From Olsenella timonensis (lineage in GTDB: Bacteria; Actinomycetota; Coriobacteriia; Coriobacteriales; Atopobiaceae): 64,000 nt of DNA. The translations under genes were made by a program, and so were the position numbers. The stretch covers positions 310,001 to 374,000 of the forward strand of contig NZ_LT635455.1 in the NCBI RefSeq assembly GCF_900119915.1, read 5' to 3'. The notes below the pieces were generated by a model. That model had not been told where the DNA came from and made no database searches. It saw nothing but the letters and a program-made list of their open reading frames with translations. This document shows, in pieces, positions 15,843 through 24,267 of the stretch. Every line of letters starts with the position of its first letter. Within the stretch, counting starts at the first letter, position 1.

Positions 15843-18275
15843 ATGGCAGATGTGATGCGCCCCGACTTGCTCGACGCCGCCCTCGGCGGCGAGAGGTTCC
15901 TGCTCCTCGACGGGGCGATGGGCACGCAGCTGCAGGCCCGCGGCCTCGCTGCCGGCGAGCTGCCGGAGCTCCTGTGCCTCTCGCATCCCGAGGTGGTGAC
16001 GGACGTGCACGCAGCCTACGTCGCGGCGGGGGCGGACGTGGTGACGACCAACACCTTTGGGGCAAACGCCGCAAAGCTCGGCGACGCTGCCAGCGTGGAG
16101 GAGGTCTTCTCCGCCGCCGTCGCCTGTGCCCGTGCCGCCGCGCCGCGCTACGTCGCCGCCGACCTCGGGCCGACCGGGCAGCTCCTCGCCCCGATGGGGC
16201 CGCTTCCCTTCGACGACGCCTACGAGCTCTTTGCGCGTCAGGTGCGCGCCGCTGCCGCAGCCGGTGCGGACCTCTTCGTCATCGAGACCATGTCCGACCT
16301 CGCCGAGGCCAAGGCGGCGCTGCTCGCCGTGCGAGAGAACTCCGACCTCCCGGCGATCGTCACGATGACCTTCGAGGAGGACGGCCGCACGTTCCTCGGC
16401 ACCACGCCGGAGGTCGCGTCCCTCACGCTCTCCTCGCTCGGGGCGGCGGCGGTGGGCATCAACTGCTCGCTCGGACCGGCTGAGGTCGCCCCGCTCGTGG
16501 CGTGCATGGCTCCGTGGGCCCGCTGCCCGCTCGCGGTCCAGGCCAACGCCGGCCTTCCCCACGTTGAGGGGGACGCCACGGTCTACGACATAGGTCCCGA
16601 GCGCTATGCCGCCGACGTTGCCCCCATGCTCGACTCCGGCGTCACCATCCTGGGCGGCTGCTGCGGCACCACGCCCGACCACATCGCCGCCCTGCGCGCG
16701 CTCCTCTCCGGGCGCGCGCCCGCGCGCCGCGTCGTGCCCGACCGATTCGCCGTGTGCGGACCCCAGCGCCTGACCGCGCTCGCCCCGGGAGAGGTCGGCG
16801 TCATCGGCGAGCGCATCAACCCCACGGGCAAGCGCAGGATGAAGGAGGCCCTGCGCAGCGGAAACCACGACCACGTGGTCGCCGAGGCCATCGCGCAGGA
16901 GCGGGCGGGCGCCCAGATCCTCGACGTCAACGCCGGCCTGCCGGAGATCGACGAGCGTGCCGTCATGTGTCGCCTCGTGGAAGAGCTGCTCGGCGTCACC
17001 ACGCTCCCGCTGCAGATCGACGCGTCCGATCCGGCGGTCATCGAGGCGGCGGTGCGCGGCTACCCGGGAAAGCCCCTCGTGAACTCCGTGAGCGGCAAGG
17101 AGGAGTCGCTTGCCGCCGTGGTGCCGATCGCGGCGCGCTACGGCTGCGCGCTCGTCGGCCTCACGCTCGACGAGAGCGGCATCCCCGCTACCGCGCGGGG
17201 CCGCCTCGCCGTGGCGCGCAAGATCGTGGCGGCGACCGACGCCGCCGGCATCCCGCGCTCCGATGTCGTGATCGACTGTCTGGCCATGGCTGCGTCCACC
17301 GACCAGACCGCACCGCGAACGATCCTCGAGGCCATCCGCCTGGTCAAGGACGAGCTGCCCGGCGTGCGGACCGTGCTCGGCGTCTCCAACATCAGCTTTG
17401 GCCTTCCCTTCCGACCGCTCGTCAACGCAACGTTCCTCGCGGCGGCCTTCGGCGCGGGGCTCGACCTGGCGATCGTCAACCCGGGCTCGCGACGCATGAT
17501 GGACGTCGTGGACTCCTGGCGGGTGCTCTCCGGCGAGGACGAGGCCGCGCGCTTCTACGTGGAGCACTATGCCGACCGCTCCGACGCGGCGCCGGCCACA
17601 GCCCCAGGCGAGAAGAGCACGCAGGCCGAGAAGGACGCAGCGCTTCCGGCTGACCCCGTCGAGCGCGCCCGCCAGCTCGTCCTGGACGGTCGCAGCGGGC
17701 CTATGGCGGAGGCGATGGGGGAGGTCCTCCTCGGCCACGACGCCATGTTCGCGATCAATGAGGTGCTCGTGCCCGCCCTCGACGAGGTGGGGCGGCGCTT
17801 CGAGGCGGGGACATTCTTCCTGCCGCAGCTGATGGCGTCGGCCGAGGCGGCCAAGGCGGGCTTTGAGACCGTGCGCTCGGCGAGCCCGTCGGGAACGGCG
17901 GCTGCGGGCAAGGGCCCCGTGGTGCTCTGCACCGTGCGCGGCGATATCCATGACATCGGGAAGAACATCGTGCGTATGCTGCTGGAGAACTATGGCTTCG
18001 AGGTGATCGACCTCGGCCGTGACGTGCCGCCGCAGACGGTGGCCGATGCGGTGGTCGAGCGGCGCGCGCGCCTGGTCGGCCTGTCTGCGCTCATGACGTC
18101 CACGGTTCCGGCGATGGCGGAGACGATCGAGCTGCTGCGCGAGCGTGCGCCCTGGTGCAAGGTGGTGGTGGGCGGCGCCGTGCTCACGCCCGAGTATGCC
18201 CAGATGGTGGGTGCGGACTTCTACGCCAAGGACGCCACCGAGACTGCGCGGATCGCCGGCGAGCTGTTCGCATGA
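15843..18275 (+). CDS. metH: Methionine synthase, cobalamin-dependent, lacking the reactivation domain
   Basis: Transfers the methyl group from methyl-THF to homocysteine via B12. The 810-residue protein carries, in order: a homocysteine-binding domain (about 1-290) with the zinc cysteines in INCSLG and LGGCCGTTPDHI; a pterin-binding domain (about 315-570) starting VIGERINPTGKR; a B12 cap (about 600-690); and a B12-binding domain with GDIHDIGKNIV, where the histidine is the lower cobalt ligand. The C-terminal AdoMet domain is missing and is supplied by the gene at 14,823. ATG 15843 is preceded by AAGGAGGTC; TAGGAT (15807-15812) may be its -10 box. Confidence 0.95.
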   Translation: MADVMRPDLLDAALGGERFLLLDGAMGTQLQARGLAAGELPELLCLSHPEVVTDVHAAYVAAGADVVTTNTFGANAAKLGDAASVEEVFSAAVACARAAAPRYVAADLGPTGQLLAPMGPLPFDDAYELFARQVRAAAAAGADLFVIETMSDLAEAKAALLAVRENSDLPAIVTMTFEEDGRTFLGTTPEVASLTLSSLGAAAVGINCSLGPAEVAPLVACMAPWARCPLAVQANAGLPHVEGDATVYDIGPERYAADVAPMLDSGVTILGGCCGTTPDHIAALRALLSGRAPARRVVPDRFAVCGPQRLTALAPGEVGVIGERINPTGKRRMKEALRSGNHDHVVAEAIAQERAGAQILDVNAGLPEIDERAVMCRLVEELLGVTTLPLQIDASDPAVIEAAVRGYPGKPLVNSVSGKEESLAAVVPIAARYGCALVGLTLDESGIPATARGRLAVARKIVAATDAAGIPRSDVVIDCLAMAASTDQTAPRTILEAIRLVKDELPGVRTVLGVSNISFGLPFRPLVNATFLAAAFGAGLDLAIVNPGSRRMMDVVDSWRVLSGEDEAARFYVEHYADRSDAAPATAPGEKSTQAEKDAALPADPVERARQLVLDGRSGPMAEAMGEVLLGHDAMFAINEVLVPALDEVGRRFEAGTFFLPQLMASAEAAKAGFETVRSASPSGTAAAGKGPVVLCTVRGDIHDIGKNIVRMLLENYGFEVIDLGRDVPPQTVADAVVERRARLVGLSALMTSTVPAMAETIELLRERAPWCKVVVGGAVLTPEYAQMVGADFYAKDATETARIAGELFA

Positions 18276-18282
18276 GAGAAAA

Positions 18283-18308
18283 GGGGCGCCGACGATCGTC
18301 GGCGCCCC
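18283..18308 (-). terminator. Intrinsic terminator of the lipoprotein gene (minus strand)
   Basis: A perfect palindrome with 11-bp arms GGGGCGCCGAC and GTCGGCGCCCC around GATC. On the minus strand it is followed by TTTTCTC, so it mainly ends the lipoprotein transcript; it sits just beyond the metH stop and may also stop metH. Confidence 0.8.
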
Positions 18309-18339
18309 CTCAGAGGCAGATTCGATTCTCTCTGGGTGA

Positions 18340-18915
18340 CTAGACGAAGATCTGGGCGACCTCGCTGGCGGAGCTGTCGTCCATCGTCCAGCCGTCGTCT
18401 CCGTTGACGTAGGTGAGAGAGATGGTCTTCTCGGACGGCTCGATCTGCTCGACCAGCCCCATCATGTACTCGCCCGCCCAGGCGTTGATGGCGTCGTCGT
18501 CGTTGGGGTCGAGCTCCCCGGACGTGATGGCCTCCATGAGGTCGGCGGTCAGCGCGTCGGTGTCGAGGTTCATGAGCTCGCTCATCGACTTGGACGTGAC
18601 GGTGACCTCCGCCGTGGCGGTGTCTCCGTCGACCGCGACGGAGTCGATCGTGTAGTCAAAGCCGTCGAGCATCGCGGTGATGACCTCGGTGTTCTCGAGC
18701 CCGTACTGCTCCAGGCCGGTGTTTCCCATCCCGTCGGCGATCTCCTCGAGCGCGTCTCCCTCGAGGTTCTTGAGCTGGTCGAAGTTGGCGGTGAGGTCGG
18801 CCCTGACGGCCTCCTCGGGATCCGCTCCCGAGCAGCCCGTGAGAACGAGCCCGCCGACCAGGGCGAGCGTCGCGCAGAGCATTCCGGTGAGGGCCTTGGC
18901 CGCTGTTCTTCTCAT
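18340..18915 (-). CDS. Lipoprotein, DUF5105-like
   Basis: A 191-residue secreted lipoprotein. It has a basic start MRRTAAKAL, a hydrophobic core and lipobox LTGCSG, giving a lipidated cysteine at about residue 28. The mature part is acidic and helical, with ADLTANFDQLKNLEG near the start and a final strand SLTYVNGDDGWTMDD. This resembles the DUF5105/DUF4878 kind of small NTF2-like lipoproteins common in Coriobacteria; the family name is tentative. The start at 18915 has AAAGGAG upstream. No partner genes are adjacent. Confidence 0.75.
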   Translation of the reverse strand: MRRTAAKALTGMLCATLALVGGLVLTGCSGADPEEAVRADLTANFDQLKNLEGDALEEIADGMGNTGLEQYGLENTEVITAMLDGFDYTIDSVAVDGDTATAEVTVTSKSMSELMNLDTDALTADLMEAITSGELDPNDDDAINAWAGEYMMGLVEQIEPSEKTISLTYVNGDDGWTMDDSSASEVAQIFV

Positions 18916-19090
18916 ATGGTCTCCTTTGGTTGGACGTTCCGTCACACTAGCTTCTCAGATTTGTTTCAGAAATACGTAAGGACTCGGTTGCTGGTCTGGT
19001 TTGCGACCCCCGGCGGCATTTTCCGCCGCTCGAGGCTCCGCTGGCCGAGCAATCGCTCTTCTCGCCGAACGGTCGCGAGCCGCCGAGAGG

Positions 19091-19118
19091 TTGGGACCTA
19101 TCCTGAACAGACTATGTC
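19091..19118 (+). promoter_or_regulatory. Candidate promoter of the hydrogenase operon
   Basis: TTGGGA (19091-19096) and TATGTC (19113-19118) are separated by 16 nt and lie about 50 nt before the ATG at 19169. The rest of the 253-nt gap holds a short hairpin (CGGCGG/CCGCCG near 19,012-19,029) and a CTTCTCGCC octamer copy at about 19,052. Confidence 0.3.
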
Positions 19119-19168
19119 GTGGCCGAGGGGGCCGCGACCGAGCCTCCGTGAGTGCAAGGAGAGGGCCT

Positions 19169-20992
19169 ATGGCAAGAATGCACGTCATGGAGCAGAGCGA
19201 GACCCAGGCGATCATGTCGAGCATGCACGAGATGCTCGAGAAGCGCCTCTCGGTGAGCTCGCTCGCTCCGTGCCCCGTCGAGTTCACGGCCTCGTACGTG
19301 GCCATGTGCGCGACGCAGAGCTGCGGCAAGTGCACGCCGTGCAGAAACGGCCTGCGCATGCTGCGCCACCTGTTCAACGACGTCCTGAACAACCGCGCCA
19401 CGCTGGAGACGCTCGACCTGATCGAGTCCACCGCCCGCACGGTGTACCTGTCGAGCGACTGCGCGATCGGCTACGAGGCCGGCGAGGTGGCCCTCATGGC
19501 CATCCGCGGCTTCCGGGACGACTTCGAGCACCACGTGACCAAGCACGCCTGCGGCTTCTCGCAGCACCAGACGGTCCCGTGCGTCTCGGGCTGCCCTGCC
19601 GGCGTGGACATCCCCGGCTACATTGCGCTCGTCGAGGCGGGTCGCTACACCGAGGCCGTGCGCCTCATCCGCAAGGACAACCCGCTCCCGCTCGTGTGCG
19701 GTCTGGTGTGCGAGCACCCGTGCGAGATGCACTGCCGGCGAGGCATGGTGGACGATCCGATGAACATCCGCGGCCTCAAGCGCTATGCCGTGGACCACGC
19801 CGGGGACTACCGCCCGCTCATCAAGCCCGCCACCGGCAAGCGCGTCGCCGTGGTCGGCGGCGGCCCGGCCGGCATCTCGTGCGCGTACTACCTCACGCTC
19901 ATGGGGCACAAGGTCAAGATCTTCGAGCAGCGCGCGCACCTCGGCGGGATGCTCCGCTACGGCATCCCCAACTACCGCCTTCCGCGCGAGCAGCTCGACT
20001 CCGAGATTCAGTGGATCCTGGACTGCGGCATCGACGTCGAGCTCGACCACAGCGTGGACGGTGACGAGATGAATCGCCTGCGCTCCGAGTACGATGCCGT
20101 CTACCTGGCCATCGGCGCGCACGCGGACAAGAAGCTCGGCCTTCCGGGCGAGGACGCCGAGGGCGTCATGTCCGCCGTCCAGCTCCTGCGCGACATGGGC
20201 GACAACAACCCGCCCGACTTCAAGGGCCTCACGGTCGCCGTCGTCGGCGGCGGCAACGTGGCCATGGACGTGGCCCGCACCTCCGTGCGCCTGGGTGCCG
20301 AGAAGGTCATCATCGCCTACCGTCGCCGCGTGGCCGACATGACGGCCCAGGACGAGGAGATCGCCGGAGCCGAGGCGGAGGGCTGCGAGGTCATGGACCT
20401 GCACGCGCCCAAGGAGGTCGTCGTCGAGGACGGCCGCGTCGTCGGCCTCAAGGTGGAGCCGCAGATCATCGGCGGCCTCAAGCGCGGTCGCCCCGCGCCG
20501 AGGGCGGCCGAGGGCGGCGACGTGGTGGTGCCGTGCGACCGCGTGGTCGTGGCCATCGGCCAGGACATCGACTCCGCCACCTTCGAGGAGCAGGGGGTTC
20601 CCTGCAAGTGGGGTCGCATCATCACCGACCCGGATGGCGCCGTGCCCGGCCAGGACGGCCTCTTCTCCGGCGGCGACTGCCAGAGCGGCCCGGCGACCGT
20701 CATCCGCGCCATCAACGCGGGCAAGGTCGCGGCTGGCAACATCGACAACTACCTCGGCTTCAACCACAAGATCGAGCTCGACGTGGAGCTGCCGCCCGTG
20801 CAGTTCAAGGGCAAGATTTCCTGCGCGCGCTGCGAGATGCGCGAGCGCGAGGCGGCCGAGCGCATCAACGACTTCGACATCGTCGAGAACGGCCTCACCG
20901 ACGAGGAGGCGCATCAGGAGGCGTCCCGCTGCCTGCGCTGCGACCACTTCGGATTCGGCGCGTTCCGCGGAGGGAGGATCGAGCAGTGGTAA
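19169..20992 (+). CDS. GltD-like FAD/NAD(P) oxidoreductase with N-terminal NuoF-type [4Fe-4S] domain
   Basis: A 607-residue flavoprotein that probably feeds electrons between NAD(P)H and the adjacent [FeFe]-hydrogenase. Residues 45-100 carry a NuoF C-terminal style cluster motif SCGKCTPCRNGL (Cys52, 55, 58) with a distant Cys98. The rest matches the small subunit of glutamate synthase: cysteines in CVSGCPAGVDIPG and CGLVCEHPCEMHC for two [4Fe-4S] clusters, FAD motif VVGGGPAGIS, NAD(P) motif VVGGGNVAMD and the final FSGGDCQSGPATVI. A further cysteine cluster CARCEMRE lies near the end. ATG 19169 follows AAGGAGAGG. It overlaps hydA by 7 nt. No NuoE-type subunit or SLBB/FMN domain is present, so it differs from the standard HydABC complex. 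Confidence 0.85.
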   Translation: MARMHVMEQSETQAIMSSMHEMLEKRLSVSSLAPCPVEFTASYVAMCATQSCGKCTPCRNGLRMLRHLFNDVLNNRATLETLDLIESTARTVYLSSDCAIGYEAGEVALMAIRGFRDDFEHHVTKHACGFSQHQTVPCVSGCPAGVDIPGYIALVEAGRYTEAVRLIRKDNPLPLVCGLVCEHPCEMHCRRGMVDDPMNIRGLKRYAVDHAGDYRPLIKPATGKRVAVVGGGPAGISCAYYLTLMGHKVKIFEQRAHLGGMLRYGIPNYRLPREQLDSEIQWILDCGIDVELDHSVDGDEMNRLRSEYDAVYLAIGAHADKKLGLPGEDAEGVMSAVQLLRDMGDNNPPDFKGLTVAVVGGGNVAMDVARTSVRLGAEKVIIAYRRRVADMTAQDEEIAGAEAEGCEVMDLHAPKEVVVEDGRVVGLKVEPQIIGGLKRGRPAPRAAEGGDVVVPCDRVVVAIGQDIDSATFEEQGVPCKWGRIITDPDGAVPGQDGLFSGGDCQSGPATVIRAINAGKVAAGNIDNYLGFNHKIELDVELPPVQFKGKISCARCEMREREAAERINDFDIVENGLTDEEAHQEASRCLRCDHFGFGAFRGGRIEQW

Positions 20993-22710
20993 GCCTCACT
21001 ATCGACGGCCGCGCCGTCACCGTGGAGGAGGGCACCTCCATCCTCGACGCCGCCGCCACCGTGGGCATCAGGATCCCCACGCTGTGCTACCTCAAGGACC
21101 TCAACGAGATCGGCGCCTGTCGCGTCTGCGTCGTGGAGGTCGAGGGCATCGACCAGCTCGTCGCCGCGTGCAACAACACCGTGCTCGAGGGCATGGTCGT
21201 TCGCACCAATAGCCCCAAGGTGCGCGTGGCGCGCCGCATGAACATGGAGCTGCTGCTTGCCACGCACGACTCCGAGTGCACGAGCTGCGTGCGCTCCGGG
21301 AACTGCACGCTCCAGACGCTCGCCAACGACCTCGGCATCTCGGACCTGCCGTACGAGAAGCGCCTCATGCACGACCCGTGGAACAAGGACTACCCGCTCA
21401 TCCGCAACAACGACAAGTGCATCAACTGCCTGCGCTGCATCCAGGTGTGCGAGAAGATCCAGGGGATCGGCGTGTGGGACCTCGCCAACCGCGCCACGCA
21501 CACCAGCGTGAACGTCCGCGGCGGCATGACGATCGAGGAGTCCGACTGCACGCTCTGCGGGCAGTGCATCACCCACTGCCCCACGGGGGCCCTGCGCGAG
21601 CGCGACGACACACAGAGGGTGTTCGACGCCCTTGCCGACCCAGACAAGGTCGTCGTCGTGCAGATTGCGCCCGCCGTGCGCGCCGCCTGGGGCGAGAGCC
21701 TCGGCCTCGCCCGCGAGGACGCCACCGTCGGCCGCCTCGTGGCGGCGCTGCGCCAGATGGGCGTGGACTACGTCTTTGACACGAACTTCTCGGCCGACCT
21801 GACCATCATGGAGGAGGGCACCGAGCTCCTGCACAAGCTCGCGCACAAGGAGGAGAGCACGTTCCCGATGTTCACCTCCTGCTGTCCGGGCTGGGTGCGC
21901 TACGTCAAGGCCGTTCGCCCCGAGTTCACCGACCAGCTCTCGACGTCCAAGTCCCCGGGCCAGATGTTCGGCGCCGTGACCAAGAGCTACTTCGCCGAGC
22001 TCAAGGGCATCGACCCGCACAACATCTTCTGCGTGGAGGTCATGCCCTGCACCGCCAAGAAGGCGGAGGTCGCCATCCCGGTCATGAACGACGCCTGCGG
22101 CGACCCCGACGTCGACGTCTCCATCACCACGCGCGAGGTCGACCGCATGATCCGCGCGGAGCACATCGACGCCGCGGCGCTCCCGGAGGAGGACTTCGAC
22201 GACCCGCTGGGCACCTCCACGGGCGCCGCCGTCATCTTCGGCGCCACCGGCGGCGTGATGGAGGCCGCGCTGCGCACCGCCTATCACGTCGTCACCGGTG
22301 AGACCCCCGAGCCCGACGCCTTCTCCGACGTCCGCGGCCTGGACGCCTGGAAGGAGGCCACGTACGACCTGGCGGGCACCCCGGTGCGCGTCGCCGTGGT
22401 GAGCGGGCTCGCCAACGCGGGCTACCTGCTGGACGCCATTGCGGCGGGAGAGGTCGAGTACGACTTCGTCGAGGTCATGGCCTGCCCGGGCGGCTGCGCG
22501 GGCGGCGGCGGCCAGCCGATCCACGACGGCGAGGAGCTCGCCGGCGTGCGCGGCGACGTGCTGTGGGGCCTCGACCACGAGGCGGAGCTGCGCAACTCCT
22601 ACGAGAACCCGTCGATAGAGGCCATCTACCGGGACTACCTGGGCGAGCCGCTCTCCGAGCGCGCCGAGGAGCTGCTGCACACCGACCACAGCGCCTGGTC
22701 CATGCACTGA
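20986..22710 (+). CDS. hydA: [FeFe]-hydrogenase, modular catalytic subunit
   Basis: Produces or consumes H2 in the cytoplasm. The 574-residue protein has all modules of the M3 type: an N-terminal [2Fe-2S] domain (Cys34, 45, 48, 62), a His-ligated [4Fe-4S] (His94, Cys98, 101, 107), two ferredoxin-like clusters (Cys145-155 and 188-198), and the H-cluster domain with TSCCPGW (299-300), MPCTAKKAE (Cys355) and EVMACPGGCAGGGGQP (Cys500, 504). GTG at 20986 overlaps the upstream stop; AGGGAGG lies 10 nt before it. Pairing with a GltD-type flavoprotein suggests the little-studied glutamate-synthase-linked group of [FeFe]-hydrogenases. Maturases HydE, HydF and HydG are not in the window. Confidence 0.95.
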   Translation: MVSLTIDGRAVTVEEGTSILDAAATVGIRIPTLCYLKDLNEIGACRVCVVEVEGIDQLVAACNNTVLEGMVVRTNSPKVRVARRMNMELLLATHDSECTSCVRSGNCTLQTLANDLGISDLPYEKRLMHDPWNKDYPLIRNNDKCINCLRCIQVCEKIQGIGVWDLANRATHTSVNVRGGMTIEESDCTLCGQCITHCPTGALRERDDTQRVFDALADPDKVVVVQIAPAVRAAWGESLGLAREDATVGRLVAALRQMGVDYVFDTNFSADLTIMEEGTELLHKLAHKEESTFPMFTSCCPGWVRYVKAVRPEFTDQLSTSKSPGQMFGAVTKSYFAELKGIDPHNIFCVEVMPCTAKKAEVAIPVMNDACGDPDVDVSITTREVDRMIRAEHIDAAALPEEDFDDPLGTSTGAAVIFGATGGVMEAALRTAYHVVTGETPEPDAFSDVRGLDAWKEATYDLAGTPVRVAVVSGLANAGYLLDAIAAGEVEYDFVEVMACPGGCAGGGGQPIHDGEELAGVRGDVLWGLDHEAELRNSYENPSIEAIYRDYLGEPLSERAEELLHTDHSAWSMH

Positions 22711-22739
22711 CGGAGGGGACAGCCCCGTCCTGTCAAGCC

Positions 22740-22772
22740 GGGTCCGAGCCGTCACCCCCGCGGCTCGGACCC
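22740..22772 (+). terminator. GC stem-loop after hydA
   Basis: GGGTCCGAGCCG (22740-22751) pairs perfectly with CGGCTCGGACCC (22761-22772). There is no T tract. It is followed by TACAGT (22782-22787), a likely -10 box for the acetyltransferase at 22815. Confidence 0.5.
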
Positions 22773-22814
22773 GCCCCGTGCTACAGTCTAGGCAGCCAAC
22801 CGAAAGGGGCGAAC

Positions 22815-23327
22815 GTGGACCTGGTCGACCTTCCCCGCATCGACGCCGCGCATGAGGGCGCGGTTCGCGAGCTGCTCTTTGCCTGTGAGGGGGAGTTCGT
22901 TCCGCCGCTGTCTGCGCGCCACTCCACGAGCCAGTCCGATCTTGGAACGGGCGAGCGCCACTCCGGGCCGCAGGCCTACTTCGACGAGATGCGCGAGCAG
23001 CCCATCGTCCTCGCGATTCAGGGCGGGGACCTCCTCGGCTTCCTCTCGTACCGGCCCGGCTTCGTGCTCGACTTCCTGCCGGGGACGAGCTGCTACGTCA
23101 CCACGGTGTGCGTCGACGCCTCCCATCGTCGCGAGGGCGTCGCGACGGCGCTCTACGCGCACGTGGAGGCCCTCGTGCGCCCTCAGGGCGTCTCGCTGCG
23201 CACCTGGTCGACGAACCTCGCCCAGATCGGCGCCCTGCGCAAGCGTGGCTACGAGTGCGTCCGCACGCTCCCTGACGACCGCGGCCCTGGGGTCGACACC
23301 GTCTACTTCCTCAAGAGGAACGGGTGA
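22815..23327 (+). CDS. GNAT family N-acetyltransferase
   Basis: A 170-residue acetyltransferase-like protein. The core VTTVCVDASHRREGVATALYAHVEA holds the acetyl-CoA loop (R-R-E-G-V-A-T), and RTWSTNLAQIGALRKRGYE is the usual C-terminal segment. GTG at 22815 is chosen because AAAGGGG lies 5-11 nt upstream and a TACAGT box lies 28 nt upstream. The downstream PLD-like gene starts within its stop codon, so the two are coupled. The substrate is unknown. Confidence 0.8.
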   Translation: MDLVDLPRIDAAHEGAVRELLFACEGEFVPPLSARHSTSQSDLGTGERHSGPQAYFDEMREQPIVLAIQGGDLLGFLSYRPGFVLDFLPGTSCYVTTVCVDASHRREGVATALYAHVEALVRPQGVSLRTWSTNLAQIGALRKRGYECVRTLPDDRGPGVDTVYFLKRNG

Positions 23328-24238
23328 TCAGCATGAACGCGAACGAAGCAACGCTCTGGCAGCGCATCAAGGCGCGCCACCTGGAGAGCAACGTCTACAC
23401 CCTCATCGCGTTCGTCGTCCTGTTCCTCGTCTCCACGGCGCTCTACGTGCTCGTGCCGGATGGCGTCAGCGGGGAGATCTTCATCGCGGTCTCCACGTCC
23501 CTTCTCGCCACGATTTTCATCAGCTTCTTCGACATATACACGGGCTACAAGAACTTCGAGAACAAGGCCTTCATCGAGAACCTGTACAAGTTTGGCATCC
23601 ACAACCTGCACTTCGACAAGGCCGACCTGCTCGCCCGCCTCATCCACGAGGCGCACGACGAGATCTGGATATCGGGCTACCGCCTCATTCTCACGCGCGA
23701 GCTCTCGCTGGAGATCTACGAGGCCCTCAGGCGCGGCGTGAGGGTGCGCTTCCTCGTGTGCCCTCCCTGGGAGACCGCGCACACGCTGGTCTACGGCGAC
23801 CTCGAGTCGTCGCTCGAGAACTACCTCGCGCTCGTGCGCCTGCTCTTCGTGGGCGGGGAGGGCGAGGGCGGCACGCGCGCCAGCGCCCCCGGCGCGGTGG
23901 TGATGCGCTTCACGAAGAAGCCGCTCTTCAATGACACCTATCTCGTGGACGACAAGATCGTGACGAGCCCCTTCATGCACAACAAGGACCTCACGCACGG
24001 CGTCATCTCCGCGAAGGACTTCTTCACCTACGAGCTGGACAAGGAGTACCGCCTCTACGAGCTGGTCCGCGAGGAGTACCTCGCGCTCTGGGAGGGGTGC
24101 AGCGTCTCCCTGGAGCCCGAGGACGCCGAGAAGCTCATCGCCGAGATCGACGCCAACGAGCTCAACCTCTCCTACAACAAGAAGGTCGACATCTTCAAGA
24201 AGTACATCTACGACGACGGAACGGGCGAGAGCATCTAG
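23324..24238 (+). CDS. Membrane-anchored PLD-like domain protein with degenerate HKD motif
   Basis: A 304-residue protein with two membrane spans near the start (about residues 24-44 and 49-68), followed by a cytoplasmic domain that looks like a phospholipase-D-like fold: DEIWISGYRLILTRELS, ALRRGVRVRFLVCPP, then SPFMHNKDLTHG. The last segment has H-x-K but lacks the aspartate of H-x-K-x4-D, and only one copy is seen, so catalysis is doubtful. GTG at 23324 overlaps the upstream stop and has AGAGG upstream; ATG 23333 is the alternative. It converges with the helicase gene. Similar proteins are sometimes part of membrane-bound defence or signalling modules, but nothing here proves that. Confidence 0.65.
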   Translation: MISMNANEATLWQRIKARHLESNVYTLIAFVVLFLVSTALYVLVPDGVSGEIFIAVSTSLLATIFISFFDIYTGYKNFENKAFIENLYKFGIHNLHFDKADLLARLIHEAHDEIWISGYRLILTRELSLEIYEALRRGVRVRFLVCPPWETAHTLVYGDLESSLENYLALVRLLFVGGEGEGGTRASAPGAVVMRFTKKPLFNDTYLVDDKIVTSPFMHNKDLTHGVISAKDFFTYELDKEYRLYELVREEYLALWEGCSVSLEPEDAEKLIAEIDANELNLSYNKKVDIFKKYIYDDGTGESI

Positions 24239-24267
24239 GGCCGCCACGTGACGGATGGGGCCGCCCC

